64,000 nt of DNA, taken from Nonomuraea thailandensis (GTDB lineage Bacteria > Actinomycetota > Actinomycetes > Streptosporangiales > Streptosporangiaceae). This document shows positions 1 to 8,167 of this stretch, in pieces. Positions within the stretch are counted from its first letter, which is position 1. Each line of letters starts with the position of its first letter. Both the position numbers and the translations under genes were made by a program. The notes beneath the pieces are model-generated. The model did not search any database. It was given only the letters and a program-made list of their open reading frames with translations, and was not told the origin of the DNA. The stretch is from assembly GCF_024172165.1 (NCBI RefSeq), contig NZ_JAMZEB010000002.1, positions 5,291,501 to 5,355,500 on the forward strand, read 5' to 3'.

Positions 1-839
1 TTGATGGAGCTGCCGGCGAACGTGGGCTCGGCCGCTCCGGTGACGCCGGTCAGGTCGAGGCGGCCCGACTGGCCGTAGAACTCCACGGGGTTGCGCCACA
101 TGACCTGGTCCACGTCGTCCTCGCCGAACCCGGCGGCCAGCATCGCCTCGGCGGTCGCCAGGGTGAGCAGCGGGTCGGAGACGCCCCAGTCGGCGGCCGA
201 GTTGACCAGCACGCGCTCGGTGCCGTACTTGCGCAGCAGCTCGACCATGCGCGGCGGCGACATCTTGGTCTCGGGGTAGATGGAGAAGCCCGTCCAGCAG
301 CCGGTGCCGTGCACGAGGTCGATGGTGACCTCGTTGAGGTGGTCGACGGCGACGCGGCCGGGCTCGATGCCGGAGGCCTTGACGAGGTCCAGCGTGCGGC
401 GGGTGCCGGCGGCCTTGTCGCGGTGCGGGGTGTGCACCAGCGCGGGCAGCTCGTGCTCGACGGCCAGGGCGAGCTGGCGTTCGAAGGCGTCGTCCTCCTC
501 GGGGGTCATGGAGTCGTAGCCGATCTCGCCGACCGCGACCACGCGGTCCTTGTCCAGGTAGCGGGGCAGCAGGTCGAGGACGGGGCGGCAGCGCGGGTCG
601 TTCGCCTCCTTGGGGTTGAGCGCGATCGTGGCGTGGTGGGCCACGCCGAACTGGGCGGCCCGGTACGGCTCCCAGCCGAGCAGCGAGTCGAAGTAGTCGG
701 CGAACGAGCCGGGGCCGGTGCGCGGCTGGCCCAGCCAGAAGGACGGCTCGACGACGGCCGTGATCCCGGCGGCGGCCATGCGCGCGTAGTCGTCGGTGGT
801 GCGCGAGGTCATGTGGATGTGCGGGTCGAAGATGCGCAT
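1..839 (-). CDS. eboB: TatD-family metal-dependent hydrolase (EboB-like), C-terminus cut by window edge
   Basis: A metal-dependent amidohydrolase-fold protein of the TatD family; 279 residues are visible and the C-terminus lies beyond base 1. The expected metal ligands are present: HIH near residue 7, GEIGYD, a His in HTPHRD, a His in DHLNE and an Asp in NSAADWG. The ATG at 839 overlaps the TGA of the upstream EboA gene by one base, so translation is coupled. In ebo clusters the TatD-like member (EboB) acts with EboA, EboC and EboE in trafficking a small metabolite; its substrate is unknown. Family assignment is firm, the ebo role is inferred from neighbours. Confidence 0.85.
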   Translation of the reverse strand, partial: MRIFDPHIHMTSRTTDDYARMAAAGITAVVEPSFWLGQPRTGPGSFADYFDSLLGWEPYRAAQFGVAHHATIALNPKEANDPRCRPVLDLLPRYLDKDRVVAVGEIGYDSMTPEEDDAFERQLALAVEHELPALVHTPHRDKAAGTRRTLDLVKASGIEPGRVAVDHLNEVTIDLVHGTGCWTGFSIYPETKMSPPRMVELLRKYGTERVLVNSAADWGVSDPLLTLATAEAMLAAGFGEDDVDQVMWRNPVEFYGQSGRLDLTGVTGAAEPTFAGSSI

Positions 840-1453
840 CAGGTCTCCTCGATGGGCAGGTCGCCGGTGGAACGGCTGGTGAGACGGCTGAGCAGGGCCG
901 CGGCGTCGCCGGGCACGGGCCGGCCGGCCGCCTCCCGCTCCTCGGCGAACGCGGCCAGCATGGCGGCCAGCTCGGCGTCCGCCCGCTCCTCCAGCCGGTC
1001 CACCTCGGCCAGCGGGACCCCCGTGAACACGCACTTGAGCACCGCCTGCCGCCAGGCCGCCTGGTCGAGGTGGGCGGCGTACGGGCCGAGGGCGGCGGCC
1101 AGCAGGCGGGCGTCGTTGGTGCGGATGGCGTCGAGCAGGAGGGGCACCGCGTCCCGGCCGATGGGGAGCAGGGGCAGGGCCTTGAGCACGGCGCGTTTCT
1201 CGTCGGCGTCGCCGTGGTGGTAGAGGTCGCGGGCCTCGGCGGCGACGCGGCCGGGTGGCAGCGCCGACAGCAGCAGGGCCCTGGCGGCCTCGTCGGCCGT
1301 CCAGCCGGGCGCGCCGGGCAGCGGGGCCCGGCCGGCGCGTCTTCCCGCGGCGGCGAACGAGCGGGTGACGGTGGCGGGGCTGGCCAGCGCCTCGTCCAGC
1401 CAGGCGCCGTTCGGGGTGTCGCGCAGTGCGGCGTGCAGCCGCTCGGGTGGCAT
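839..1453 (-). CDS. eboA: EboA-family protein
   Basis: A 204-residue soluble protein beginning MPPERLHAALRDTPNGAWLD, with later segments rich in short helices (ALLLSALPPGRVAAEARDLY, AVLKALPLLPIG). The pattern and its place beside a TIM-barrel EboE and a TatD hydrolase fit the EboA family, whose biochemical role is not established; ebo genes are required to move a scytonemin precursor to the periplasm in cyanobacteria. The ATG at 1453 shares a base with the TGA of eboE (TGATG), and the end overlaps the next start in the same way. No catalytic motif is visible. Confidence 0.75.
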   Translation of the reverse strand: MPPERLHAALRDTPNGAWLDEALASPATVTRSFAAAGRRAGRAPLPGAPGWTADEAARALLLSALPPGRVAAEARDLYHHGDADEKRAVLKALPLLPIGRDAVPLLLDAIRTNDARLLAAALGPYAAHLDQAAWRQAVLKCVFTGVPLAEVDRLEERADAELAAMLAAFAEEREAAGRPVPGDAAALLSRLTSRSTGDLPIEET

Positions 1454-2319
1454 CACGTTCCGCCTCCTTCGGATTCCCGCCCGGCCGGGCGGGCGGAGGC
1501 TCGTTCGGCGTCGCGGAGGAAGGCGAGGGAGCGGGCGGCGACGTCGGGGGCGGCGTGCGAGTGGCGCGGCAGCTCGACGGCGACCAGGCCGCGATAGCCG
1601 CAATCGGCCAGCGCGCGCAGCACCGGCGGGAAGTCGATCTCCCCTTCGCCGAACTCCAGGTGCTCGTGCGTGCCCCGGCGCATGTCGTCGATCTGGACGT
1701 TGACCAGGTACGGCCCCACCGCCCTCACGCAGTCGGGCACCGGGTCGGGCTCGTTGCAGCGGCAGTGGCCGATGTCCAGGGTGAGGCCGAGACCGTCCGG
1801 CGCGCCGAGCTCCCGGCGCAGCGCGTGCCAGCCGGCGATCGTGTCGACGAGCATGCCCGGCTCCGGCTCGAACCCCAGCGGCACCCCGCCGGCCTGCTCC
1901 AGCACCCGCGCGCACCCGTCCACCAGCCGCTTCCAGGCCAGGTCGGGCGGCACGTGCGCCGGCCGGACCCCCGACCAGAACGACACCGCCTCCGCGCCCA
2001 GGTCGGCGCCGACGGCCACGGCCCTGCGCAGGAAGTCGACGCGCTTGCCGCGGTCGTCGTCCAGCAGCGTGGGGGCGTGCTTGCGGCGGGGGTCGAGCAG
2101 GTAGCGGGCGCCGGTCTCGACGACCACCCCGAGGCCGAGTGCCCGCAGGCGGTCGGCGACCTTGGCCACGCGCAGCGCGAGCCCGTCGGCGTAGGGGTCG
2201 AGGTGGTGGTGGTCGAGGGTGAGTGCCACGCCGGTGTAGCCGAGGCCGGCGATGACGTCGAGGGCGTCGGGGAGGCGGTGGTTGGCGAAGCCGTTGGTGC
2301 CGTAACCGAATCTGATCAT
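1453..2319 (-). CDS. eboE: Sugar-phosphate isomerase/epimerase-like TIM-barrel protein (EboE-like)
   Basis: A 288-residue xylose-isomerase-like TIM barrel starting MIRFGYGTNGFANHRLPD. Putative metal-binding acids lie in GFEPEPGML, LTLDIGHCRCNEP and AVELPRHSH, in the order usual for this fold. It begins four bases inside the end of the UbiA gene (ATGA overlap) and ends one base inside eboA. In ebo clusters this member is called EboE. The substrate cannot be read from sequence; assignment to the fold is strong, assignment to ebo rests on the co-localised EboA, EboB and EboC homologues. Confidence 0.8.
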   Translation of the reverse strand: MIRFGYGTNGFANHRLPDALDVIAGLGYTGVALTLDHHHLDPYADGLALRVAKVADRLRALGLGVVVETGARYLLDPRRKHAPTLLDDDRGKRVDFLRRAVAVGADLGAEAVSFWSGVRPAHVPPDLAWKRLVDGCARVLEQAGGVPLGFEPEPGMLVDTIAGWHALRRELGAPDGLGLTLDIGHCRCNEPDPVPDCVRAVGPYLVNVQIDDMRRGTHEHLEFGEGEIDFPPVLRALADCGYRGLVAVELPRHSHAAPDVAARSLAFLRDAERASARPAGRESEGGGT

Positions 2320-3227
2320 GTCGGGGACAACTTTCTGGCCAGGCGGCGGGCCGGCGGGACGACCGCGGCGAGGGCCAGCCCGATGCGAGGCGCTCCTGCC
2401 CGCGCGACCAGGGCGCCCTGGAGCGCGGGCAGGCTGACGATGCCGGCCGTGACGGCGTCCCGCACCCGCTGCGGCGACGGGTCCGCGACGGCCCGGGCCT
2501 GCGGGGTGCCGAACTGGGAGGCGTACCAGCTCGCCAGGACGGCCCGCGCGGCGCTCACCCCGGCGGTCCCGGGGTCCCCGCCGGAGGGCCGGCAGGCGGT
2601 GGTGGCGGCCAGGGCGACGGTGCCCGCCAGGGTGGCGGCGGGGCGGTGGCGGGCGGTGCCGGAGGTCTCGCCCAGGGACAGGGCGGTGAGGAGGTAGGTG
2701 TGGGCGGCGACGGTGAGGGCGGCGGGCAGCGCGGGGGTCAGGGCGGCCGGCAGCGTGACGGCCGCCGAGCCGCGGAGGGCCCCGCGCGGGGTCGCGCCCA
2801 GCAGTACGTCGAGGCCGCGGCACGCCGCCATCACCAGCGGGCCGGCGCGGGTGTTCTTGGCGGCCAGGTCGTACGCCCAGATCGCCGCGGCCAGCGGCGC
2901 CGCGACCGCCAGGGCCCGGCGGCCGCCCGTGAGGCCGGCGATGGTGAGGCCCGCGGCGGTGAGTCCGGCGGCCATGCCGAGGGCCGTGCCCGGGCTCACC
3001 CGGCCGGAGGGGATCGGGCGTTCGGGGCGCTCGGCGGCGTCGAGGTGGCGGTCGGCCCAGTCGTTGGCGGCCATTCCCGCCCAGTACAGGCAGACGGAGG
3101 AGCAGGCCAGGCCGGCCGTGCGGGGGCCGAGCGCGCGCCCGGCGGCGGCGCCCGCGGCCACGTCGCCGGGGACGGACAGCGCGGCCGGCGCCCGGACGAG
3201 CTCGAGCAGGTCCCGCAGCGCGGTCAT
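2316..3227 (-). CDS. eboC: UbiA-family prenyltransferase (EboC-like)
   Basis: An integral membrane prenyltransferase of 303 residues. The first Asp-rich motif is seen in NDWADRHLDAAERPERPIPS and a second acidic site in AYDLAAKN; the rest is a series of Ala/Leu/Gly-rich membrane helices. The start at 3227 (MTALRDLLELVRAPAAL) follows a GAGAGAGG ribosome site, so I preferred it to an in-frame ATG ten codons upstream. The gene ends in a four-base overlap with eboE. The prenyl donor and acceptor are unknown; actinobacterial members beside EboA are a recognised UbiA subfamily. Confidence 0.83.
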   Translation of the reverse strand: MTALRDLLELVRAPAALSVPGDVAAGAAAGRALGPRTAGLACSSVCLYWAGMAANDWADRHLDAAERPERPIPSGRVSPGTALGMAAGLTAAGLTIAGLTGGRRALAVAAPLAAAIWAYDLAAKNTRAGPLVMAACRGLDVLLGATPRGALRGSAAVTLPAALTPALPAALTVAAHTYLLTALSLGETSGTARHRPAATLAGTVALAATTACRPSGGDPGTAGVSAARAVLASWYASQFGTPQARAVADPSPQRVRDAVTAGIVSLPALQGALVARAGAPRIGLALAAVVPPARRLARKLSPT

Positions 3228-3390
3228 CGACGTGCCTCTCTCACCCCGGATCGGCAAGCGGCACTATACCGCGCGCCGATCATGGCGTCCCTCGTCGGCG
3301 GCCGTGTCGCTCCCGCGTCTTCCCAGGTGGAAGGGGTTCTCGGGCGCGGCGTGGCAGGAGGGCGTAACGGTCGGCGCCCAGGGGGCGGGG

Positions 3391-4635
3391 TCACGGGGTG
3401 GGCTCCTGGCCGAGGGCGGTGGCGAGGTCGGTGACGAGGTCGCACAGCGTCTGCCACTGGCCGGCCAGCCCGTGCGGCACCTCGCCCAGCGGATCCTTGA
3501 AGAAGAACGCCAGCTCCGGCAGCGGCCCCGAGCGGCCGGCGCGGTGGGCGGCGGCCGTGAGCCGGGCCAGGTCCAGGACGAGGGGCGCCGCGAGCGCGGA
3601 GTCGCAGCCGTGCCAGGTGAACTCCATCCGCATGCCGGTCCCCAGGAAGCCCTCGAAGGTGACCAGGTCCCACGCGGTCTTGAAGTCGCCCAGGTCCTCC
3701 AGGTAGTCGATGCGGGTCTCGCCCTGCGGCAGGTAGCCGAGCGTCTCGGGCAGCACGCGCTGCTTGCTGGCGGACTTGGCGGCGTTCGCGCCCGGCCGGG
3801 CCAGGTTGGCGCCGTCGCCGCCGCCCAGCAGGTTGATGCCCGACCAGGTGCGCACCTTGAGGTTGCGCTGGGCGAACATGGGCGCGAGCACGGACTTGAC
3901 CAGCGTCTCCCCCGTCTTGCCGTCGTGCCCCGCGTACGGCAGGCCCTGCTCGCGGGCGAGCTCGTCGAGCGCGGGCAGGCGGGCGCCCGTCGAGGGGGTG
4001 AAGTCGACGTACGGGCAGCCGGCGGACAGGGCGGCGTAGGCGGCCAGCGAGCTGGGCGGCAGCACCGGCTCGACGCCAGGCGGCGGGCCGGTCCGGGGAC
4101 CGGTCTGGGGACCAGGCTGAGAGCCGGACAGCGAGCCGGACAGCGAGCCGGGCTGGGGGCCGGACAGCGCGGTGCGCAGTGCTTGGAGCGAGGCGTGGGC
4201 GGGGTGCGGGGGCGGGACGGGTTCGGTGGTGGAGACGTTGATGACGACGACGCGGTCCAGGCCGTGGTCGCGGCGGAAGCGGTCGAGGTCGGCGGCGATG
4301 GCGCGCGCGGTCTCCGCCTGGGTGGCGGCGGCGGGCAGCGGCCGTACCTGCTGCTCGACGGCGGCCAGGTCGTCCTTCACGGCCAGCGCCAGCGCGGCCG
4401 GCACCACCCCCGAGCCCGCCAGCTCGGCGGCCTTCTTCTCCAGCGGGACGGAGGTGACGTCGTGCCCGCCGAAGACGAGGTCGCCGATGCCGGGGCGGAC
4501 GCGTTCGCGCAGGGCGGGCGTCTCCAGGACGCAGCCGGTCGGCGCGGTCAGGCCCGCGCGGATGGCGAGGGCTCCGATCATGCTCGTGACGGCGACCGAT
4601 CCACGTGCGCCGATCAGCCAGGTTCCCGTTCTCAT
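3391..4635 (-). CDS. ino1: Inositol-3-phosphate synthase
   Basis: Myo-inositol-1-phosphate synthase family, 414 residues, converting glucose 6-phosphate to inositol 3-phosphate with bound NAD. An N-terminal Rossmann motif (WLIGARGSVAVTSM), the HDGKTGETLVKSVL segment and NLLGGGDG are typical. The start at 4635 has an AAGGAGA site six bases upstream; an upstream ATG at 4842 would add a 69-residue arginine-rich tail and is rejected. The linker around residues 160-185 carries a 12-bp tandem repeat (GSLSGSLSGSQPGPQTG). It is the first gene of the ebo-like cluster, occupying the place where cyanobacterial clusters carry a sugar-phosphate cyclase (EboD); that functional parallel is an inference. Confidence 0.88.
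   Translation of the reverse strand: MRTGTWLIGARGSVAVTSMIGALAIRAGLTAPTGCVLETPALRERVRPGIGDLVFGGHDVTSVPLEKKAAELAGSGVVPAALALAVKDDLAAVEQQVRPLPAAATQAETARAIAADLDRFRRDHGLDRVVVINVSTTEPVPPPHPAHASLQALRTALSGPQPGSLSGSLSGSQPGPQTGPRTGPPPGVEPVLPPSSLAAYAALSAGCPYVDFTPSTGARLPALDELAREQGLPYAGHDGKTGETLVKSVLAPMFAQRNLKVRTWSGINLLGGGDGANLARPGANAAKSASKQRVLPETLGYLPQGETRIDYLEDLGDFKTAWDLVTFEGFLGTGMRMEFTWHGCDSALAAPLVLDLARLTAAAHRAGRSGPLPELAFFFKDPLGEVPHGLAGQWQTLCDLVTDLATALGQEPTP
4121..4156 (-). repeat. 12-bp tandem repeat in inositol-phosphate synthase
   Basis: Two perfect copies of gagccggacagc (4121-4132, 4133-4144) and a third degenerate copy encode GSLS units in a Gly/Pro/Ser linker. In-frame, so only linker length changes. 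Confidence 0.8.
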
Positions 4636-4876
4636 GTGGTCTCCTTCGCGGCCGGGACGGCCCCCGTCCCGGGGGGTGTTCAGCGTCGAAGGCCGAGGAG
4701 GGCGGGGTGGCCCGCCAGCCGGTGAACCGCGTGATCGGCCTGTGTCACGCGTCCTCCATAAAGGTCGGGCGCGGCTGCCGGGAGCCGCACACGTCATGAT
4801 CGGACTTGTGACCAGGATCCGCTCGAAAGCGCCGCCGTTCAAGCGGGACCGGCGCTCGTTCTGGCTCTGGGGGTCG

Positions 4877-4907
4877 AAAAACCGGCACCGGTGCGGCGCG
4901 TGCCGGT
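4877..4907 (-). terminator. Intrinsic terminator after the sugar ABC operon
   Basis: On the minus strand an 8-bp perfect stem (ACCGGCAC / GTGCCGGT; plus-strand 4900-4907 and 4881-4888) with an 11-base loop is followed by TTTT. It starts five bases after the stop codon of the last permease gene, so it likely ends the importer transcript. The remaining 4636-4876 contains no supported gene. Confidence 0.75.
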
Positions 4908-4911
4908 GGGA

Positions 4912-5769
4912 TCAGCCCTTGAGGCCGCCGCTGAGCAGGTCGAGGCGCCAGAAGCGCTGCAGGAACAGCAGCAGCGCGATGAGCGGGACGACCGACACGG
5001 CCGCGCCCACGATGGCGATGCCGTAGAGCGCGGGCTCGGAGGAGCCCTTGGCCAGCAGGGTGTAGAGGCCGACGGTGATGGGGAATTTCGACTCGTCCGA
5101 CAACATGATGTACGGCAGCAGGAAATTGTTCCACGTCCCCACGAACTGCAGCATGAAGATCGTCACCATGCCCGGGAGCATCATCGGCAGGCCGATGGAC
5201 CCGAAGATCCGATACTCACCGGCCCCGTCGATCCTGGCCGCCTCCAGTGTGGCGTCCGGGACGGAGGACAGGGCGTACACGCGGGCCAGGTAGATGCCGA
5301 ACGGCGAGATGAGGCCGGGCAGCAGGACGGACCAGTAGCTGCCGACCAGGTTCGTCTCCGACATGATCAGGTACTGCGGGATGGCCAGCGTCATGCCGGG
5401 CACGAGCACGCCGGCCAGGATGGCGTAGAACAGCACGGTGCGGCCGCGGAAGTCGTACTTGGCCATGGCGTAGCCGGCGAGGGTGGAGATGAGGGTGGAG
5501 GCGGCGGAGCCGACGACGGCGTACAGGGCGCTGTTGGCCGCCCAGAGGACGAACCGGCCGTCGCCGTAGGAGAACAGGTCGCGCAGGTTGTCCAGCAGGC
5601 CGGTGCCGGGGGCGAAGGTGAAGGTGGAGAAGAGCTCGCCGCTGGCCTTGGTGGCGGCGACGATCACCCAGGCGACCGGCACCAGGCAGTAGAGGGCGCC
5701 GGCGAGCAGGACGATCGTCGGCAGGAGCTTGGCGCGCTGGTGCGGGAGCAGGTGCGTGCGCGTGGTCAT
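4912..5769 (-). CDS. Carbohydrate ABC transporter permease, MalG type
   Basis: A 285-residue inner-membrane permease with about six hydrophobic segments. The cytoplasmic coupling loop is clear: EAARIDGAGEYRIFGSIGLP, the EAA motif that docks on the ATPase. It forms a heterodimer with the upstream permease for an extracellular sugar or oligosaccharide. The ATG at 5769 overlaps the preceding stop (ATGA). No ATP-binding gene is present; in actinobacteria a shared MsiK-type ATPase usually serves such importers, which is a family-level inference. Confidence 0.92.
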   Translation of the reverse strand: MTTRTHLLPHQRAKLLPTIVLLAGALYCLVPVAWVIVAATKASGELFSTFTFAPGTGLLDNLRDLFSYGDGRFVLWAANSALYAVVGSAASTLISTLAGYAMAKYDFRGRTVLFYAILAGVLVPGMTLAIPQYLIMSETNLVGSYWSVLLPGLISPFGIYLARVYALSSVPDATLEAARIDGAGEYRIFGSIGLPMMLPGMVTIFMLQFVGTWNNFLLPYIMLSDESKFPITVGLYTLLAKGSSEPALYGIAIVGAAVSVVPLIALLLFLQRFWRLDLLSGGLKG

Positions 5770-6680
5770 GACAGGCCTCCGGAGGCGCGCTTCTGGGTGA
5801 CCTTCAGGAGCACGACCGAGACGACGAGGGTGCCCGCAGCCAGGATGACGGAGGCGGCCGAGGCCAGGGGCAGGTCGTCGCGGATGAACGCGTCGCGGTA
5901 GATGTGCATCAGCGGGACCCAGCTCTGGGAGATCTCGGTGGTCATCGGGGCCAGCGTGGTCGGCTCGCCGTACACCTGGAGGGTGCCGATGAGCGCGAAC
6001 AGGCCGGTCAGCACGAGCGCGGGCGCCACCAGCGGGATCTTGACGTGCCAGGCGATGCGCCATTCGGAGGCGCCGTCGATGCGGGCGGCGTCCGACAGCT
6101 CGGCCGGGATGCCGCGCAGCGACGTGAAGATGATGATCATGTTGAAGCCGACGCCGCCCCACACCGCGATGTTGGCCAGCGACGGGTAGATGCCGTCGCC
6201 GGCGAGGAACGGGATCTCGCCCAGCCCCAGCTCCCGGGTGAGGTAGCTGAAGGGGCTGGTGGAGGGCAGGTACATGAAGCCCCACAGGAGCGAGGCCGTC
6301 ACGCTGGGGATGGCGTACGGCAGGAAGATCGCCGTGCGCGCGAACCGGCGGCCGCGCGCGCCCGCGTAGTCGAGCAGCAGCGCGAACAGCAGCGCCGGCC
6401 CGAGCGTGAGCGGCACGCTGATCAGCCCGTAGAGGGCGAGCCGGCCGAAGCCGGCCCAGAACTCGGCGTCGGTGAGGATCCTGGCGTAGTTGTCGAGCCC
6501 GACGAAGACCTCCTGGCGGGTGCCGAAGATGCCCGTGCCGGTCAGCCGCAGGCCGCGGGCGCTGAGGTAGACGGCGTACCCGATGGGGGCGGCCAGGAAG
6601 GCCAGGAACAGCAGCACCGCCGGGGCGACGAACACGTACGGCGCCCGCGACCCGCGGCGGGCGCCGTTGACGTCCGTCAT
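5766..6680 (-). CDS. Carbohydrate ABC transporter permease, MalF type
   Basis: A 304-residue permease with a short cytoplasmic N-terminus (MTDVNGARRGSRAPY) and six predicted membrane segments. The EAA-type loop is SDAARIDGASEWRIAWHVKI. It pairs with the downstream MalG-type permease and the lipoprotein encoded just upstream. The start at 6680 lies inside the end of the binding-protein gene (ATGA overlap), so all three genes are translationally coupled. Confidence 0.92.
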   Translation of the reverse strand: MTDVNGARRGSRAPYVFVAPAVLLFLAFLAAPIGYAVYLSARGLRLTGTGIFGTRQEVFVGLDNYARILTDAEFWAGFGRLALYGLISVPLTLGPALLFALLLDYAGARGRRFARTAIFLPYAIPSVTASLLWGFMYLPSTSPFSYLTRELGLGEIPFLAGDGIYPSLANIAVWGGVGFNMIIIFTSLRGIPAELSDAARIDGASEWRIAWHVKIPLVAPALVLTGLFALIGTLQVYGEPTTLAPMTTEISQSWVPLMHIYRDAFIRDDLPLASAASVILAAGTLVVSVVLLKVTQKRASGGLS

Positions 6681-8002
6681 TGCCCGGCGACCTTGAAGCC
6701 GGTGGCCTTCATGTCGTCCACGACCACCTGCTGCGTCTTCTGCAGGGCCTGGAGGAGGGGCGTCCTGTCGCGGACGGCGGCGGCCATGGCGTCCTGGAAG
6801 GCGCTCTGCGCGGTGCCGACGTTCGGGCCCCAGCTGATGTGCGGGATCGTGCGCTGCGCGGCCTTGGTGGCGACCTGCCAGTAGTCCTTCTGGTTCGCCA
6901 CCAGCTTGGGCGGCTCGCTGGAGGCGGTGGCCTGCTGGCCGGCCAGCGACGCCGGGTACTCGCCGGCGGCGATCTGGATGTCGTAGGCGGCCTTGTCGGT
7001 GTTCATCCACTTGGCGAACGTGGCGGCGGCCTGGGCGTGCTTGGAGTTCTTGGTGACGGCGATGGCGCTGCCGCCCTGGAAGGCCACCCGGTCGTCGCCC
7101 GGGGTCCACTGCGGCAGCGGCGCGATGGCCCAGTCGCCGGCCTGCTTCTCGGCGATGCCGTACAGCACGCCGGGGGCCCACAGGGCGCTCGGCCAGCTCA
7201 GGATGTTGCCCTTGTTGAGCTGGTTGTTCCATTCGGGGGTGAGCAGCGGCTGGGCCTTGACCAGGTCCTTGTCGATGAGGCCCTGCCAGTAGGCGGCCAC
7301 CTCGGTGGAGGCGGTGTCGGCGATGCCGACCGTCCAGGTCTGGTCCTGGACCTTCCACCAGGTGGCGCCGGCCTGCTGGGCGAGCCCGGCGAAGTTGCCG
7401 AACTCGGCGGGGGCGAACGTGGCCAGGTAGGCGTCGGGGTCCTTCTTGCGGACGTCGGCGGCCACGGTGGCGAACTCCTGCCACGTCTTCGGCACGGAGA
7501 TCTTCAGCTCGTCGAAGCGTTTCCTGTTGTAGACCATGACCATCGGCCCGACGTCCTGCGGCACGCCGTAGACGGCGCCGTCGAAGCTGGTCAGCGACCA
7601 CACCTCGGGCGTGAAGGCGCCCTTGATGTCGGCGGTGTGGGCGGAGATGTCGGCCAGCGCCCCGGCGACGATCATGGCGGGGATCGTCTGGTACTCCAGG
7701 CAGGTGGCGTCGGGGGCGTTGCCCGCCCGGCTCGCCGTGAGCAGCTTGGTCGCGGTGTCCGTGCCGCCGCCCGCGTCGGTGTGTCTGACCTGGATGTCGG
7801 GATGGGCCTTGTTGAACGCCGCGACCTTCTCCTTCTGGCCCGCGCTCCAGCACCAGAAGTTCAGCGTGACCGGCCCGGTCTGCGCCGCCTGCGTCGCGGC
7901 GGCCCCGTCGCCCGTGCCCGTGCCCGTGCCCGATGAGCAGGCGGCCAGGACGACGGCGAGTCCGAGCGCCGCGATCGAGCCGGAGACCCCACTGATACGC
8001 AT
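6677..8002 (-). CDS. Sugar ABC transporter substrate-binding lipoprotein
   Basis: A 441-residue extracellular solute-binding protein (family 1). The signal peptide ends in a lipobox, VVLAAC with Cys22, followed by a Gly/Thr linker (GTGTGTGDG) from a hexanucleotide repeat near 7909-7932. The start at 8002 has a strong GGAAGGAGA site; an in-frame ATG 17 codons upstream would bury the signal peptide. First gene of the importer operon, transcribed away from the ROK regulator. The linked glycosidase and dehydratase suggest a plant or fungal polysaccharide fragment as ligand; the actual sugar is unknown. Confidence 0.92.
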   Translation of the reverse strand: MRISGVSGSIAALGLAVVLAACSSGTGTGTGDGAAATQAAQTGPVTLNFWCWSAGQKEKVAAFNKAHPDIQVRHTDAGGGTDTATKLLTASRAGNAPDATCLEYQTIPAMIVAGALADISAHTADIKGAFTPEVWSLTSFDGAVYGVPQDVGPMVMVYNRKRFDELKISVPKTWQEFATVAADVRKKDPDAYLATFAPAEFGNFAGLAQQAGATWWKVQDQTWTVGIADTASTEVAAYWQGLIDKDLVKAQPLLTPEWNNQLNKGNILSWPSALWAPGVLYGIAEKQAGDWAIAPLPQWTPGDDRVAFQGGSAIAVTKNSKHAQAAATFAKWMNTDKAAYDIQIAAGEYPASLAGQQATASSEPPKLVANQKDYWQVATKAAQRTIPHISWGPNVGTAQSAFQDAMAAAVRDRTPLLQALQKTQQVVVDDMKATGFKVAGQ

Positions 8003-8033
8003 CCGCGTCTCCTTCCACGCAAAGTCCCAGAGA

Positions 8034-8052
8034 TGGCTTTGCAGGGAAGCCA
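8034..8052. promoter_or_regulatory. Probable ROK operator, importer side
   Basis: Inverted repeat TGGCTT-N7-AAGCCA located 32 bases upstream of the binding-protein start. Its core GCTTTGCAGGGAAGC matches the second site at 8128-8148 in 13 of 15 positions, with the same 7-base spacer. Position and repetition suggest binding by the divergent ROK repressor. Confidence 0.7.
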
Positions 8053-8084
8053 ACTTAGAGAAGAAGTGAGGCGCATGTCACTAC

Positions 8085-8094
8085 TTGTGCACAA
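8085..8094. promoter_or_regulatory. Palindrome TTGTGCACAA in the divergent intergenic region
   Basis: A perfect 10-bp palindrome midway between the importer and the ROK gene. It could be a third regulator site or overlap a -35 element; evidence is limited to symmetry and position. Confidence 0.35.
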
Positions 8095-8127
8095 ATTTCA
8101 CGGATGTTATGTGCGATGAATCTCGTG

Positions 8128-8148
8128 TTAGCTTTGCGGCGAAGCTAA
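8128..8148. promoter_or_regulatory. Probable ROK operator, regulator side
   Basis: Inverted repeat TTAGCTT-N7-AAGCTAA ending four bases before the GAGGGAGG ribosome site of the ROK gene. It shares the core GCTTTGCRGSGAAGC with 8034-8052, consistent with autoregulation and coordinated repression of both transcripts. Confidence 0.72.
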
Positions 8149-8167
8149 GAGAGGGAGGCTGGCGCTG

